Part shown: positions 25,743 to 33,679 of the stretch, piece after piece
How the letters are laid out: every line of letters starts with the position of its first letter
Position numbering within the stretch: position 1 is the first letter of the stretch
NCBI RefSeq assembly: GCF_003335105.1
Contig: NZ_QFWQ01000009.1
Span: 62,001-126,000, forward strand
Direction: 5' to 3'
Length of the DNA: 64,000 bases
Source of the DNA: Rhodanobacter denitrificans
Lineage (GTDB): Bacteria; Pseudomonadota; Gammaproteobacteria; Xanthomonadales; Rhodanobacteraceae
Translations under genes and position numbers: made by a program
Notes under the pieces: generated by a model
Told to the model about the DNA's origin: nothing
The model's input: the letters and a program-made list of their open reading frames with translations, nothing else
Databases searched by the model: none

Positions 25743-27119
25743 TTACAGCAGCGGGTCGAACAATCGTGCCACATGCATCGCCACCCGGCCCAGGTAGCGC
25801 GTGTCGCGGTACTCGCGCTCGTCGATGGCCTTCGCGCGCGCGAAGTCCGCGCTGAGCATCGCCGCGACCTCGGCGGCGAAGGCGTGGTCGACGGCGAGGG
25901 CGGCGACCTCGAAGTTGAGCCGGAACGAGCGGCTGTCCAGGTTCAGGCTGCCGATCGCGGCGGTGTCACGGTCGATCAGCAGCGCCTTCTGGTGCAGGAA
26001 GCCGGGCTGGTAGCGGAACACCCGGATGCCGGCGCGCACGGCGGTGTAGGCGTGCAGGGTGGAGGCGAGGAATACCGTGCGGTGGTCCGGCCGCGAGGGG
26101 ATCAGGATGCGCACGTCCACCCCGCGCAGCACCGCCAGCTGCAGCGCCGCGCGCACGGCGTGGTCGGGCACGAAGTACGGCGTGCTCAGCCATACGCGCT
26201 GGCGCGCCGCGTTGATCGCGGCGGTGAAGAACAGCGAGCCGGTTTCCTGCGGGTCGGCCGGGCCGCTGGCCATCACCAGCACGCTGGCGTCGCCGTCGGC
26301 GGGCGGCGCCGGCGGCAGCGGCGGCGATGCTCCGGTGATCCAGCGCCAGTCCTCGGCGAACAGCTGCTGCAGGTCGGCCACCGCCGGCCCGCAGAGTTCC
26401 AGCTGGGTATCGCGCCACGGCGCCAGCGGCGGCTTCAGGCCAAGGTATTCGTCGCCCACGTTGAGGCCGCCGACGAAGCCGCGCGTGCCATCCACCACCA
26501 CGATCTTGCGGTGGTTGCGGAAGTTCAGTTGCAGGCGGTTGCGCCAGCGATGGGTAGCGAAGCGGTGGATCGCCACGCCGCCGGCGCGCAGTTCGTCGAT
26601 GTAGCGCTGCGGCAGGGCGTGGCTGCCGATGCCGTCGAACAGCACGTACACGCATACGCCGGCCGCGGCGCGCTCCAGCAGCACCTGCTGCAGGCGCCGG
26701 CCCAGCGTGTCGTCGTGGATGATGAAGAACTGCACCAGCAGGCAATGTTCGGCCGCGGCCATCGCCGCCAGCATCGCGTCGAAGGCGGCGTCGCCGTTGA
26801 TCAGCAGGCGCAGGCGGTGGCCGCTGCGGAACGGCCGGCCCTGCAGCGCGCTGATCGACGCGTAGCGCGTGCACGCCGGGTCGGCCGACGCCGCGGCGCC
26901 CGTGGCGGTGGCCGTCGGGTGCGCCCGCGGGTGTCCGATCCGATAGCCGAGGAAGCGGCTGGAGCCGAGGTAGAGGTACGGCAGCAGGGTGACGTACGGC
27001 AGCAACAGCAGGCCGAGGGTCCAGCCGATCGCGCCTTGCGGCGTGCGCGTGTGCATCACCGCGTGCATCGCCGCGAGCATGCCCAGCAGGTGCAGCAGCA
27101 CGACGCAGGCGGCGATCAT
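25743..27119 (-). CDS. cls: Cardiolipin synthase (phospholipase D family)
   Basis: It encodes 458 residues with two N-terminal membrane helices (about 2-20 and 34-52), typical of ClsA. Two HKD motifs are complete: NHRKIVVVDGTRGFVGG with His203, and HQKALLIDRDTAAIGSLNLD with His376. It condenses two phosphatidylglycerol molecules to cardiolipin in the inner membrane. A GTG nine bases upstream (27128) is an alternative start. It follows the FAD-protein gene by 30 bases on the same strand. Confidence 0.9.
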   Translation of the reverse strand: MIAACVVLLHLLGMLAAMHAVMHTRTPQGAIGWTLGLLLLPYVTLLPYLYLGSSRFLGYRIGHPRAHPTATATGAAASADPACTRYASISALQGRPFRSGHRLRLLINGDAAFDAMLAAMAAAEHCLLVQFFIIHDDTLGRRLQQVLLERAAAGVCVYVLFDGIGSHALPQRYIDELRAGGVAIHRFATHRWRNRLQLNFRNHRKIVVVDGTRGFVGGLNVGDEYLGLKPPLAPWRDTQLELCGPAVADLQQLFAEDWRWITGASPPLPPAPPADGDASVLVMASGPADPQETGSLFFTAAINAARQRVWLSTPYFVPDHAVRAALQLAVLRGVDVRILIPSRPDHRTVFLASTLHAYTAVRAGIRVFRYQPGFLHQKALLIDRDTAAIGSLNLDSRSFRLNFEVAALAVDHAFAAEVAAMLSADFARAKAIDEREYRDTRYLGRVAMHVARLFDPLL

Positions 27120-27149
27120 CGGGGGCACCCGGAGATCACGGCCGGGCGC

Positions 27150-28517
27150 TCAATCGCCCAGCAGCCGGTCCGCGAGGTTGCGGGCCTGCTGGCGGATTTC
27201 CGGCATCGCGGTGGATTCCCACAGCGTGCCGCGCAACAGGCTGCCGATGGCGAACAGGTTGGGCCAGTGCTCGCCGTCGTGCTGCAGGCGGCCCTCCTGG
27301 TTCGCCGCCACGCCGAGGCCGAGCGGATCGGGCACGATGTGCGCATTGGTGAGCAGTTGGCTGACCAGCCGGTGGTTGCTGCGGCGCACGTCGGTATCCA
27401 GGCCGACGGTCTGGATCACCAGGTCGGCATCGAGCACCTCGGTTGCGCCGGCGTGGCGGATACTCAATTGCAACGAGTCGCCGGCGACATCCACTGCGTG
27501 CACGCGCCCGCGCCGGCGTTGCAGCCGGCCCTGCTGCTCCAGGGCGGCGATGGCTTCACCCACCAGCGGCGGCATGCGGTGGCGCACGCGTTCCCACGCC
27601 CAGCGCGCGTGGCGCATGAAGCGCGCGCGCTGCTCCGCCGAGAGCTCGGCCCACAGGCCGGGCAGGTGCGGCCGCAGGCTGTCGACGACCGGCCGCCATT
27701 CGGTGCCTTCCTGCGCGATCGCCTCGCGCAGCAGGTGCATCCAGCGGCGGATCTCCGGTGCGTCGCGCATCGCCTCGACCAGTTCGGCGCCGTCGCCGGC
27801 CGGCGTGCCGGCGGCGTGCAGGTGCGCCTCGGGGAAGTGGCCGTGGCGCGAGACCGCGATGAATGCGGCCTGCGGCCAGCACGCGGACAGTTCCAGCACC
27901 ACGTCGACCGCGGTGAGCCCCAGGCCGATGATCACCACCTTGCGTGGCGGCGGTTGCAGCTCATCGAGCTGGGCCAGCAGTCGCCATGGATCGACCTCGT
28001 AGCGGCCGCTGGCCAGCGCGTCGGCGCCGACGGCGGCCAGCGGCTGCGGCGGCAGCGCGCCCAGCGCCAGCACGGCCGCGTCCGCGCGGTGGCTTTCCTC
28101 GCCATGGATCACGGTGACACCGCCCGCTTCGGGCACCAGCGCGTCGACCGCGAACGGGACGATGTTGACGTGGTGCCCGTGCACCTTGCCGTGTTGCAGC
28201 GCACGCGCCACCTCGGCCTCCAGGTAATCGCCGTAGCGGCGGCGCGGCAGGAAGTCGGTGCCGGCGATGGCGGGATCGTCGCGCTGCACGAAATCCAGGA
28301 AACCGCGCGGCCTGCCGGCGAACATGCTCATCGAGGCTGCGCGCACGTTCAGCAGGTGGCGCTCCGACGTGGTGCCATAGGCCACCCCTCGCGCGGGAGT
28401 GCCGCCGCCGGTGAACCAGTCCAGGTGCAGCGGCTGCGGCGACGCGCGCTCCAGCAATTCGCTGAGCAGGGTGGCGGCGGCGGCACCGCCGCCGATGATG
28501 GCGACCCGTCGAAACAT
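27150..28517 (-). CDS. FAD/NAD(P)-binding protein (NAD_binding_9 family)
   Basis: It encodes 455 residues. RRVAIIGGGAAAATLLSELL is a dinucleotide-binding Rossmann start and VVIIGLGLTAVDVVLEL (about 197-213) a second nucleotide site; DLVIQTVGLDTDVRRS and NLFAIGSLLRGTLWESTA near the end are typical of this family. It is probably an oxidoreductase acting in the cytoplasm, but the substrate is unknown. It is placed 31 bases after a cysteine dioxygenase-like gene and 30 bases before cardiolipin synthase. Confidence 0.8.
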   Translation of the reverse strand: MFRRVAIIGGGAAAATLLSELLERASPQPLHLDWFTGGGTPARGVAYGTTSERHLLNVRAASMSMFAGRPRGFLDFVQRDDPAIAGTDFLPRRRYGDYLEAEVARALQHGKVHGHHVNIVPFAVDALVPEAGGVTVIHGEESHRADAAVLALGALPPQPLAAVGADALASGRYEVDPWRLLAQLDELQPPPRKVVIIGLGLTAVDVVLELSACWPQAAFIAVSRHGHFPEAHLHAAGTPAGDGAELVEAMRDAPEIRRWMHLLREAIAQEGTEWRPVVDSLRPHLPGLWAELSAEQRARFMRHARWAWERVRHRMPPLVGEAIAALEQQGRLQRRRGRVHAVDVAGDSLQLSIRHAGATEVLDADLVIQTVGLDTDVRRSNHRLVSQLLTNAHIVPDPLGLGVAANQEGRLQHDGEHWPNLFAIGSLLRGTLWESTAMPEIRQQARNLADRLLGD

Positions 28518-28548
28518 GGAGCTCCCCGTGCGTGTGGTGTCGGGCGGG

Positions 28549-29127
28549 TCAGCCGGACAGGCGGCCGGCGAGGGCGCTGCGTCGCGGCAGCGGCGCGCTC
28601 CACTGTCCGGTGGATTCGGCCCGCTCGTAGGCGAAGTACTCGGCCAGGTTGCCGCCGTAGACGTGGAGCGACAGCGCCGTCTCGTGCCGCGACAGGTTGC
28701 GGCAGCGGTGCGCGTGGTGGCGGTCGCCCTCGAACCAGGTGCCGTCGCCGGGGCCGAGCCAGTCGCGGCCGCGCAGGCGCAGATCGCCGGTGGTGGCGTC
28801 GCGCTGGTACGAATGGACCTCCAGCGCACCCACCAGGGTCATTTCCAGGCCCCACAAACCGGCATGGTCGTGCACCGGGGTGACGTGGTTCGGCGGCCAT
28901 GCCAGCACCAGCACGCTGACCGGCGGCCGGCCACGCTCGGCCAGCAGCCAGCGTTCCAACCCGTGCCGGCGGTTGCGCAACGAGGCCAGCCGGGTGGCCA
29001 GCGCCAGCGCATCCTGATGCACCACGCGTCCCAGTTCGCGCGCCATCAAGGCGAGGTCCGGTTGCTCGGTGGTGTGCTCCAGCGCGATCGCGCGCAGGGT
29101 ATTCAGGATGTTCTTGTGCTTGCCCAT
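28549..29127 (-). CDS. Cysteine dioxygenase family protein
   Basis: It encodes 192 residues, a cupin. PPNHVTPVHDHAGLWGLEMTLVG supplies iron ligands His86 and His88, and GDRHHAHRCRNLS the third ligand His140 (or His138). Bacterial members oxidise cysteine or related thiols such as 3-mercaptopropionate to sulfinates. It is the first gene of a minus-strand run with an FAD/NAD(P)-binding protein, cardiolipin synthase and perhaps an esterase. The residue that would form a Cys-Tyr crosslink cannot be assigned by eye. Confidence 0.85.
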   Translation of the reverse strand: MGKHKNILNTLRAIALEHTTEQPDLALMARELGRVVHQDALALATRLASLRNRRHGLERWLLAERGRPPVSVLVLAWPPNHVTPVHDHAGLWGLEMTLVGALEVHSYQRDATTGDLRLRGRDWLGPGDGTWFEGDRHHAHRCRNLSRHETALSLHVYGGNLAEYFAYERAESTGQWSAPLPRRSALAGRLSG

Positions 29128-29251
29128 GCGTGGAACCCGGCAGGGTGAGTGGGCGCCAGTGGAGCATGCGTATCGTTAAAGACACGTAAGCCGACAAGCT
29201 GCCCGGCAGGCCCTCGCGCGGGTCCGTGGAAGCGGGGTTTTCGCCATGGCG

Positions 29252-29284
29252 AAAAGGCCCGGCCGGCATGGTTGCCGGCCGGGC
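29252..29284 (-). terminator. Terminator after tonB
   Basis: On the minus strand GCCCGGCCGGC and GCCGGCCGGGC form an 11-bp perfect stem around AACCAT, then CTTTTC. It begins 17 bases after the tonB stop. A second short palindrome, TTTTCGCCATGGCGAAAA, follows. Confidence 0.8.
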
Positions 29285-29300
29285 GCCCATGCCTGGATCG

Positions 29301-29954
29301 TCATTCGCGCAGGCTGAACGCCACCGGCACCCGCGCCCAGGCGCGCACGGGCCGGCCGTCCACCACCGCGGGCTGGAACAGCCAGCCGGCCAGCACCTGT
29401 TCGACCGCGCTGCGGTCGAGCAGGAGGTAGCCGCTGCCATGCTCCACCACCACCTGTACCGGTTTGCCGGTTTCGTCCACCAGTACCCGCAGCATCACGG
29501 TGCCCTGCATGCGCTGCTGCAGGGCGCGGGTGGGGAAGCGCAGCGGGGCCGAGCGGTAGGCCAGGCTGGCCTCGACCGGCGCAGCCACTGCCGGGCCGGG
29601 CGTGGCAGCGGTCGGCAACAGGGTCGGGGCCGCCGGCGGTGCGGCGACATTGCCTTCGGTGGTGGGCGCAGCGGCCGGTGGACTGCTCGGCAGCGGCCGC
29701 GGGTGCGCAACGGGCGCGGCGGGCGGATGCGGCAGGGGTTTCATCACGACCGGCAGCAGAGGCAGTGGCGCCTTAGGTTCGTCGAAACGGAGCGTGGGTA
29801 TCGGGTTGATCTGTTCGATCGCGTGGAAAAACGCCGGGGCGCTCGGCCGCGAGGCGATCAGGATCACGGCGAGGTTGAGTGCGACCGCCGCGCTGATGGC
29901 GGCGATGCGGTCGGGGTGGGGACGATGAGCTACGGCCAGGCTTGCGGACGACAT
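29301..29954 (-). CDS. tonB: Energy transducer TonB
   Basis: It encodes 217 residues. One membrane anchor lies at about residues 17-35 (AAISAAVALNLAVILIA), then a Pro-rich spacer (about 58-125, many PP and AP pairs) and a TonB C-terminal domain (RFPTRALQQRMQGTVMLRVLVDE to GWLFQPAVVDGRPVRAW). It transfers proton-motive energy to outer-membrane receptors. It is divergent from a TonB-dependent receptor gene with a Fur-box-like site in between, which suggests iron control of both. No exbB or exbD genes are in the neighbourhood. Confidence 0.92.
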   Translation of the reverse strand: MSSASLAVAHRPHPDRIAAISAAVALNLAVILIASRPSAPAFFHAIEQINPIPTLRFDEPKAPLPLLPVVMKPLPHPPAAPVAHPRPLPSSPPAAAPTTEGNVAAPPAAPTLLPTAATPGPAVAAPVEASLAYRSAPLRFPTRALQQRMQGTVMLRVLVDETGKPVQVVVEHGSGYLLLDRSAVEQVLAGWLFQPAVVDGRPVRAWARVPVAFSLRE

Positions 29955-30302
29955 GGCGACCTCCTGACAGCAATGGGCTGGATGCGTCCGTGCACGCTGC
30001 GCGGAGGCGCAGGGGGAATCGTGGGGACGCGTCTGCAGGCTATGCCTGGCGAGAGCTTCTGCGCAAGTGGCCGTCCAGAAGGCTATTCGTCGAAGAGCGG
30101 TTCGGTGCGCCGCGCGCCTCCGCAGGCGGTCGTTCAGAGGGATGGGTGAGGCCCACCGCGAACGGGTTCCGGCTGCCATCACGGACAGGGACGGGCCTGG
30201 ATTCGCGGAGACCTGACGTGCGGCGCAGTGCGGTACCCGAAGCCGATCGTTGCGCAGCTTCCCGCGCGACATGAGGCGGAATCGGAGCAATCGAAAGATC
30301 TT

Positions 30303-30321
30303 GCAAATGAGAATAAATATC
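30303..30321. promoter_or_regulatory. Fur-box-like operator
   Basis: GCAAATGAGAATAAATATC matches the 19-base Fur consensus GATAATGATAATCATTATC at 14 of 19 positions and stands out as AT-rich in this GC-rich region. It lies 60 bases before the receptor start and about 350 bases before the tonB start. Confidence 0.7.
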
Positions 30322-30380
30322 AATATCGTTCGACATCGAACCGGGCCAATGTGCCCGTCCGTCCGCCCAAGGCAAGCTCC

Positions 30381-32522
30381 ATGTCCAATCCCAACCCTCT
30401 CGCTGCAGCGCTCGCCGTGGCGCTGCTTCTCGCGCTCGTCCCGCCAGTCGTCGCCGGATCCGCGCCGGACCCGGAGCAGGCCACCAATCTCAAGGCGGTC
30501 AATGTCCGTGCGGCGAGTGTCGACGGCTACGCGGTGGCCGGCATGGACACGGCGACCCGCACGCGTTCCCTGCTGCGCGATATCCCGCAGTCGATCACGG
30601 TGGTGAGCGGCGACCTGATCCGCGACCTGGCGATGACGAGCATGGCTAACGCCGTGCGCTACATGCCCGGCGTCGGCATGGGGCAGGGCGAGGGCCACCG
30701 CGATGCGCCGATACTGCGCGGCAACGGTTCGACGGCCGACCTGTTCATCGACGGCATGCGCGACGACGTGCAGTACTTCCGCGATCTGTACAACATCGAG
30801 CGGGTGGAGGCGCTGAAGGGGCCGAACGCGATGATCTTCGGTCGCGGCGGTTCCGGCGGTGTGCTCAACCGGATCAGCAAGATGGCCGATGGCCAGCAGC
30901 ACCGCGAGATGTCGCTGCAACTGGGCGAGCAGCAGCGCCGACGCATTACCGCCGACTTCGGCGAGCCGATCGGGGAGAGTGCCGCGTTCCGTGTGACCGG
31001 GCTGTACGAGGATTCCGGAAGTTATCGCGACGGCGTCACGCTGAAGCGCTACGGCATCAATCCCACGCTCGCGTTGCGCGCCGGCGAGCGCACCCAGGTG
31101 ACGCTGGGCTACGAGCATTTCCGCGACGAACGGGTCACCGACCGCGGCGTGCCGTCGTACCGGGGGTTGCCGCTGCCCACCGCCGCCTCGACCTTCTTCG
31201 GCGATCCGCGGCAGAGCCCGACCTGGGTCACGGTGGACGCGTTCAATGCCCTGGTCGACCACGATTTCGGCAACGGCCTGGACTTGCGCAACCGCACCCG
31301 CTACGCCGACTACGACAAGTTCTACCAGAATGTATTTCCCGGTGCGGTCAACGCCGCCGGCACGCAGGTGTCGATCTCGGCCTACAGCAACGCCACCCGG
31401 CGCCGGAATCTGTTCAACCAGACCGACCTTACGTATGAACTGGTGACCGGCACAGTCCACCACACCCTGCTCGGCGGAGCCGAGCTGGGCCGCCAGAGCA
31501 CCGACAATTTCCGTCGTACCGGCTATTTCGGCGGGCCCGGCTTCGCCGCGACTTCGGTCAAGGTGCCGGTGTCGGACCCGCGCTACACGCTGCCGGTCGA
31601 TTTCCGGCAGAGCGCGACCGACCCCAGCAATCACGGCATCGCCAAGGTCACCGCGCTGTATCTGCAGGACCAGATCGATTTCTCGCCGCAATGGCAGGCG
31701 GTCCTCGGTCTGCGCTACGACCGCTTCACGGTCGATTTCCACGACAATCGCAGCGGCCAGGACTTCTCCAGTACCGACAACCTGGTGTCGCCGCGCGCGG
31801 GCCTGGTCTACAAGCCGGTTGAACCGCTGTCGCTGTACGCCAGCTACAGCATTGCCCACCAGCCACGTGCCGGCGAGCAGCTCACCTCGCTTACGCTGGG
31901 CAACCGCACACTGGAGCCGGAGCGGTTCACCAACCGCGAACTCGGCGCGAAGTGGGATGTGAGCCCCGCGCTGGCGCTGACCGCCGCGGTGTACCGGCTC
32001 GACCGCAGCAACGTTGCCGTGACCAACCCGGCCTGGGACCCGGCGACCAATCCGGGTGTGCCGCAGTCGTTGCTGGTGGACGGCCAGCGCGTCAAGGGGG
32101 TCGAGCTCGGTTTCAGCGGCAGGCTGACTTCGGCGTGGAGCGTCATGGGCGGCTATGCGTGGCAGGAGGGCGAGATCACCAGACCGTTGTCGCCGAGTCT
32201 CCCCGCCGGCACCCGGCTGGCGCAGTTGCCAAAGCACAGTGCCTCGTTGTGGAACCGCTACGACTTCAATCCGATGTGGGGTGCGGGCATCGGCGCGATC
32301 CATCAAGGATCGGTCTTCGCCTCCACCAGCAACCAGGTGACGCTGAAGAGCTACACCCGCTACGACGCGGCGGTGTTCCTGACGCTGAGTCCGCAGCTGC
32401 GGCTGCAGCTCAATGTCGAGAATCTTTTCGACAAGCGGTATTTCGTCAGCGCGCACAACGACAACAACATCACCCCGGGTTCTCCGCGCGCGTTCTACCT
32501 GGGGGTAAACGTCAGGCTCTGA
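30381..32522 (+). CDS. TonB-dependent siderophore receptor
   Basis: It encodes 713 residues. A signal peptide (MSNPNPLAAALAVALLLAL, cleavage near VVAGS) is followed by a plug domain: LLRDIPQSITVVSGDLIRDL, FIDGMRDDVQYFRDLYNIERVEALKGPNAMIFGRGGSGGVLN. The barrel runs to the C-terminal strand GVNVRL. The spacing and GxxxRGNGS-type plug motifs agree with ferric-siderophore (catecholate, FepA/Fiu-like) receptors. Strand content and length are complete. A Fur-box-like site upstream suggests iron repression; the ligand is unknown. Confidence 0.92.
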   Translation: MSNPNPLAAALAVALLLALVPPVVAGSAPDPEQATNLKAVNVRAASVDGYAVAGMDTATRTRSLLRDIPQSITVVSGDLIRDLAMTSMANAVRYMPGVGMGQGEGHRDAPILRGNGSTADLFIDGMRDDVQYFRDLYNIERVEALKGPNAMIFGRGGSGGVLNRISKMADGQQHREMSLQLGEQQRRRITADFGEPIGESAAFRVTGLYEDSGSYRDGVTLKRYGINPTLALRAGERTQVTLGYEHFRDERVTDRGVPSYRGLPLPTAASTFFGDPRQSPTWVTVDAFNALVDHDFGNGLDLRNRTRYADYDKFYQNVFPGAVNAAGTQVSISAYSNATRRRNLFNQTDLTYELVTGTVHHTLLGGAELGRQSTDNFRRTGYFGGPGFAATSVKVPVSDPRYTLPVDFRQSATDPSNHGIAKVTALYLQDQIDFSPQWQAVLGLRYDRFTVDFHDNRSGQDFSSTDNLVSPRAGLVYKPVEPLSLYASYSIAHQPRAGEQLTSLTLGNRTLEPERFTNRELGAKWDVSPALALTAAVYRLDRSNVAVTNPAWDPATNPGVPQSLLVDGQRVKGVELGFSGRLTSAWSVMGGYAWQEGEITRPLSPSLPAGTRLAQLPKHSASLWNRYDFNPMWGAGIGAIHQGSVFASTSNQVTLKSYTRYDAAVFLTLSPQLRLQLNVENLFDKRYFVSAHNDNNITPGSPRAFYLGVNVRL

Positions 32523-32681
32523 ACCATGGCGGGGCGGGCAGTGCAGATCCGCCTCGCTGGCGGTCATGGCTTTCGGCGGGAAGGGCAGATGGAAGCGGTA
32601 TTCCCGCGTGGGGTTGTCGCCGGTAGGCAAGCGCCGGTGCGCCCGCTAAGGTAGGCGCGAACCGGATCCGGGAGCCATGCC

Positions 32682-33347
32682 ATGTCCGCCACCTCCGTTG
32701 CGGCGATTCCCCGTTACAGCTTCGGCGACGAGCTGGCCAGCAGCATCGTGCATGGCCTCGGCATCGTGCTCAGCATCGCCGGGCTGGCGACGCTGGTGGC
32801 GTTCGCCGCGTTGCATGGCAATGCGCTGACCGTGGTGGCCTGCGCGGTGTTCGGCACTTCGCTGGTGCTGCTGTACACCGCTTCCACGCTGTACCACTCG
32901 ATTCCCGTGGCGGCCGCCAAGCCGGCGCTGCGCGCGCTCGACCACATCGCGATCTACGTGTTGATCGCCGGCACCTATACTCCATTCACCCTGGTGGCCC
33001 TGCCGGGGGCATGGGGCTGGAGCCTGTTCGTGGCGGTATGGGCGTTGGCGCTGGCCGGCAGTGCGCTGGAGCTGGGCCTGCTCGGGCGCCATCGCAAGCT
33101 GGCGGTGCTGCTGTACGTGGGCATGGGCTGGATCGGCATGGTCGCGTTCAGGCCGCTCGGCGAGCATCTGCAGACCGGCGGCATCGTGCTGCTGCTCGCC
33201 GGCGGGCTGGCCTATACGCTGGGCGTGCCGTTCTACCTGTGGCGGCGGCTGCCGTATCACCACGCGTTGTGGCACGTGTTTGTACTGGCCGGCAGCGTGC
33301 TGCACTTCCTCGCCGTGCTGCTGTACGTGATTCCCGACCCGGCATGA
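32682..33347 (+). CDS. Hemolysin III family (PAQR-like) membrane protein
   Basis: It encodes 221 residues with seven predicted membrane helices. DELASSIVHGLGIVLSIAGL at the start, TASTLYHSIP, RALDHIAIYVLIAGTYTPFTLV and WHVFVLAGSVLHFLAVLLYV are family signatures, with conserved His residues in HH/HxxxH positions. Despite the name, it is not shown to be haemolytic here; relatives are uncharacterised integral membrane proteins. GGGAG precedes the ATG. The next gene overlaps its stop by ATGA. Confidence 0.88.
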   Translation: MSATSVAAIPRYSFGDELASSIVHGLGIVLSIAGLATLVAFAALHGNALTVVACAVFGTSLVLLYTASTLYHSIPVAAAKPALRALDHIAIYVLIAGTYTPFTLVALPGAWGWSLFVAVWALALAGSALELGLLGRHRKLAVLLYVGMGWIGMVAFRPLGEHLQTGGIVLLLAGGLAYTLGVPFYLWRRLPYHHALWHVFVLAGSVLHFLAVLLYVIPDPA

Positions 33348-33676
33348 GCATGCCGCCGGGCCTCGCGGTACTGCGCCGGGAACTGGAAGATGCGGCCACC
33401 CACCTGGGCCGTCCGCACGAGCTGCGCTTCCAGCCGATGTTCGGTGGCCTGATGGCGTATCTCGACGAGAAGCCGTGCGCCTGGCTGACGCCGGGCGGGC
33501 TGGCCCTGAAACTGGCGGCCGCCGATCAGCCGGCGCTGCTGCGGCTGGAAGGCACCGCGCGGCTGATCGCGAAACCCGGCGCCGCGCCGAGCCGGCACTA
33601 CATCGTGCTGCCCGCTGCGCTCAGTCGCGACACCGTGCAGCTTGCCGGCTGGCTGGCGAAGAGCGCGCGGCGCTGA
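33344..33676 (+). CDS. TfoX/Sxy N-terminal domain protein
   Basis: It encodes 110 residues and starts at ATG 33344, overlapping the previous stop (ATGA), so translation is likely coupled. RFQPMFGGLMAYLDEKPCAWLTPGGLALKL matches the TfoX N-terminal domain. Only this domain is present; the C-terminal TfoX domain of the E. coli competence regulator is missing, as in many short family members. Confidence 0.75.
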   Translation: MSMPPGLAVLRRELEDAATHLGRPHELRFQPMFGGLMAYLDEKPCAWLTPGGLALKLAAADQPALLRLEGTARLIAKPGAAPSRHYIVLPAALSRDTVQLAGWLAKSARR

Positions 33677-33679
33677 CGC

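Noticed and set aside
25611-28883. 1,090-codon open frame on the plus strand
   Set aside because: It runs antisense through the esterase, cardiolipin synthase and FAD-protein genes, whose motifs are intact; the product is a His/Arg/Gln-rich shadow.
29301-32630. 1,109-codon open frame on the minus strand
   Set aside because: Only its last 218 codons are tonB; the rest is antisense to the siderophore receptor.
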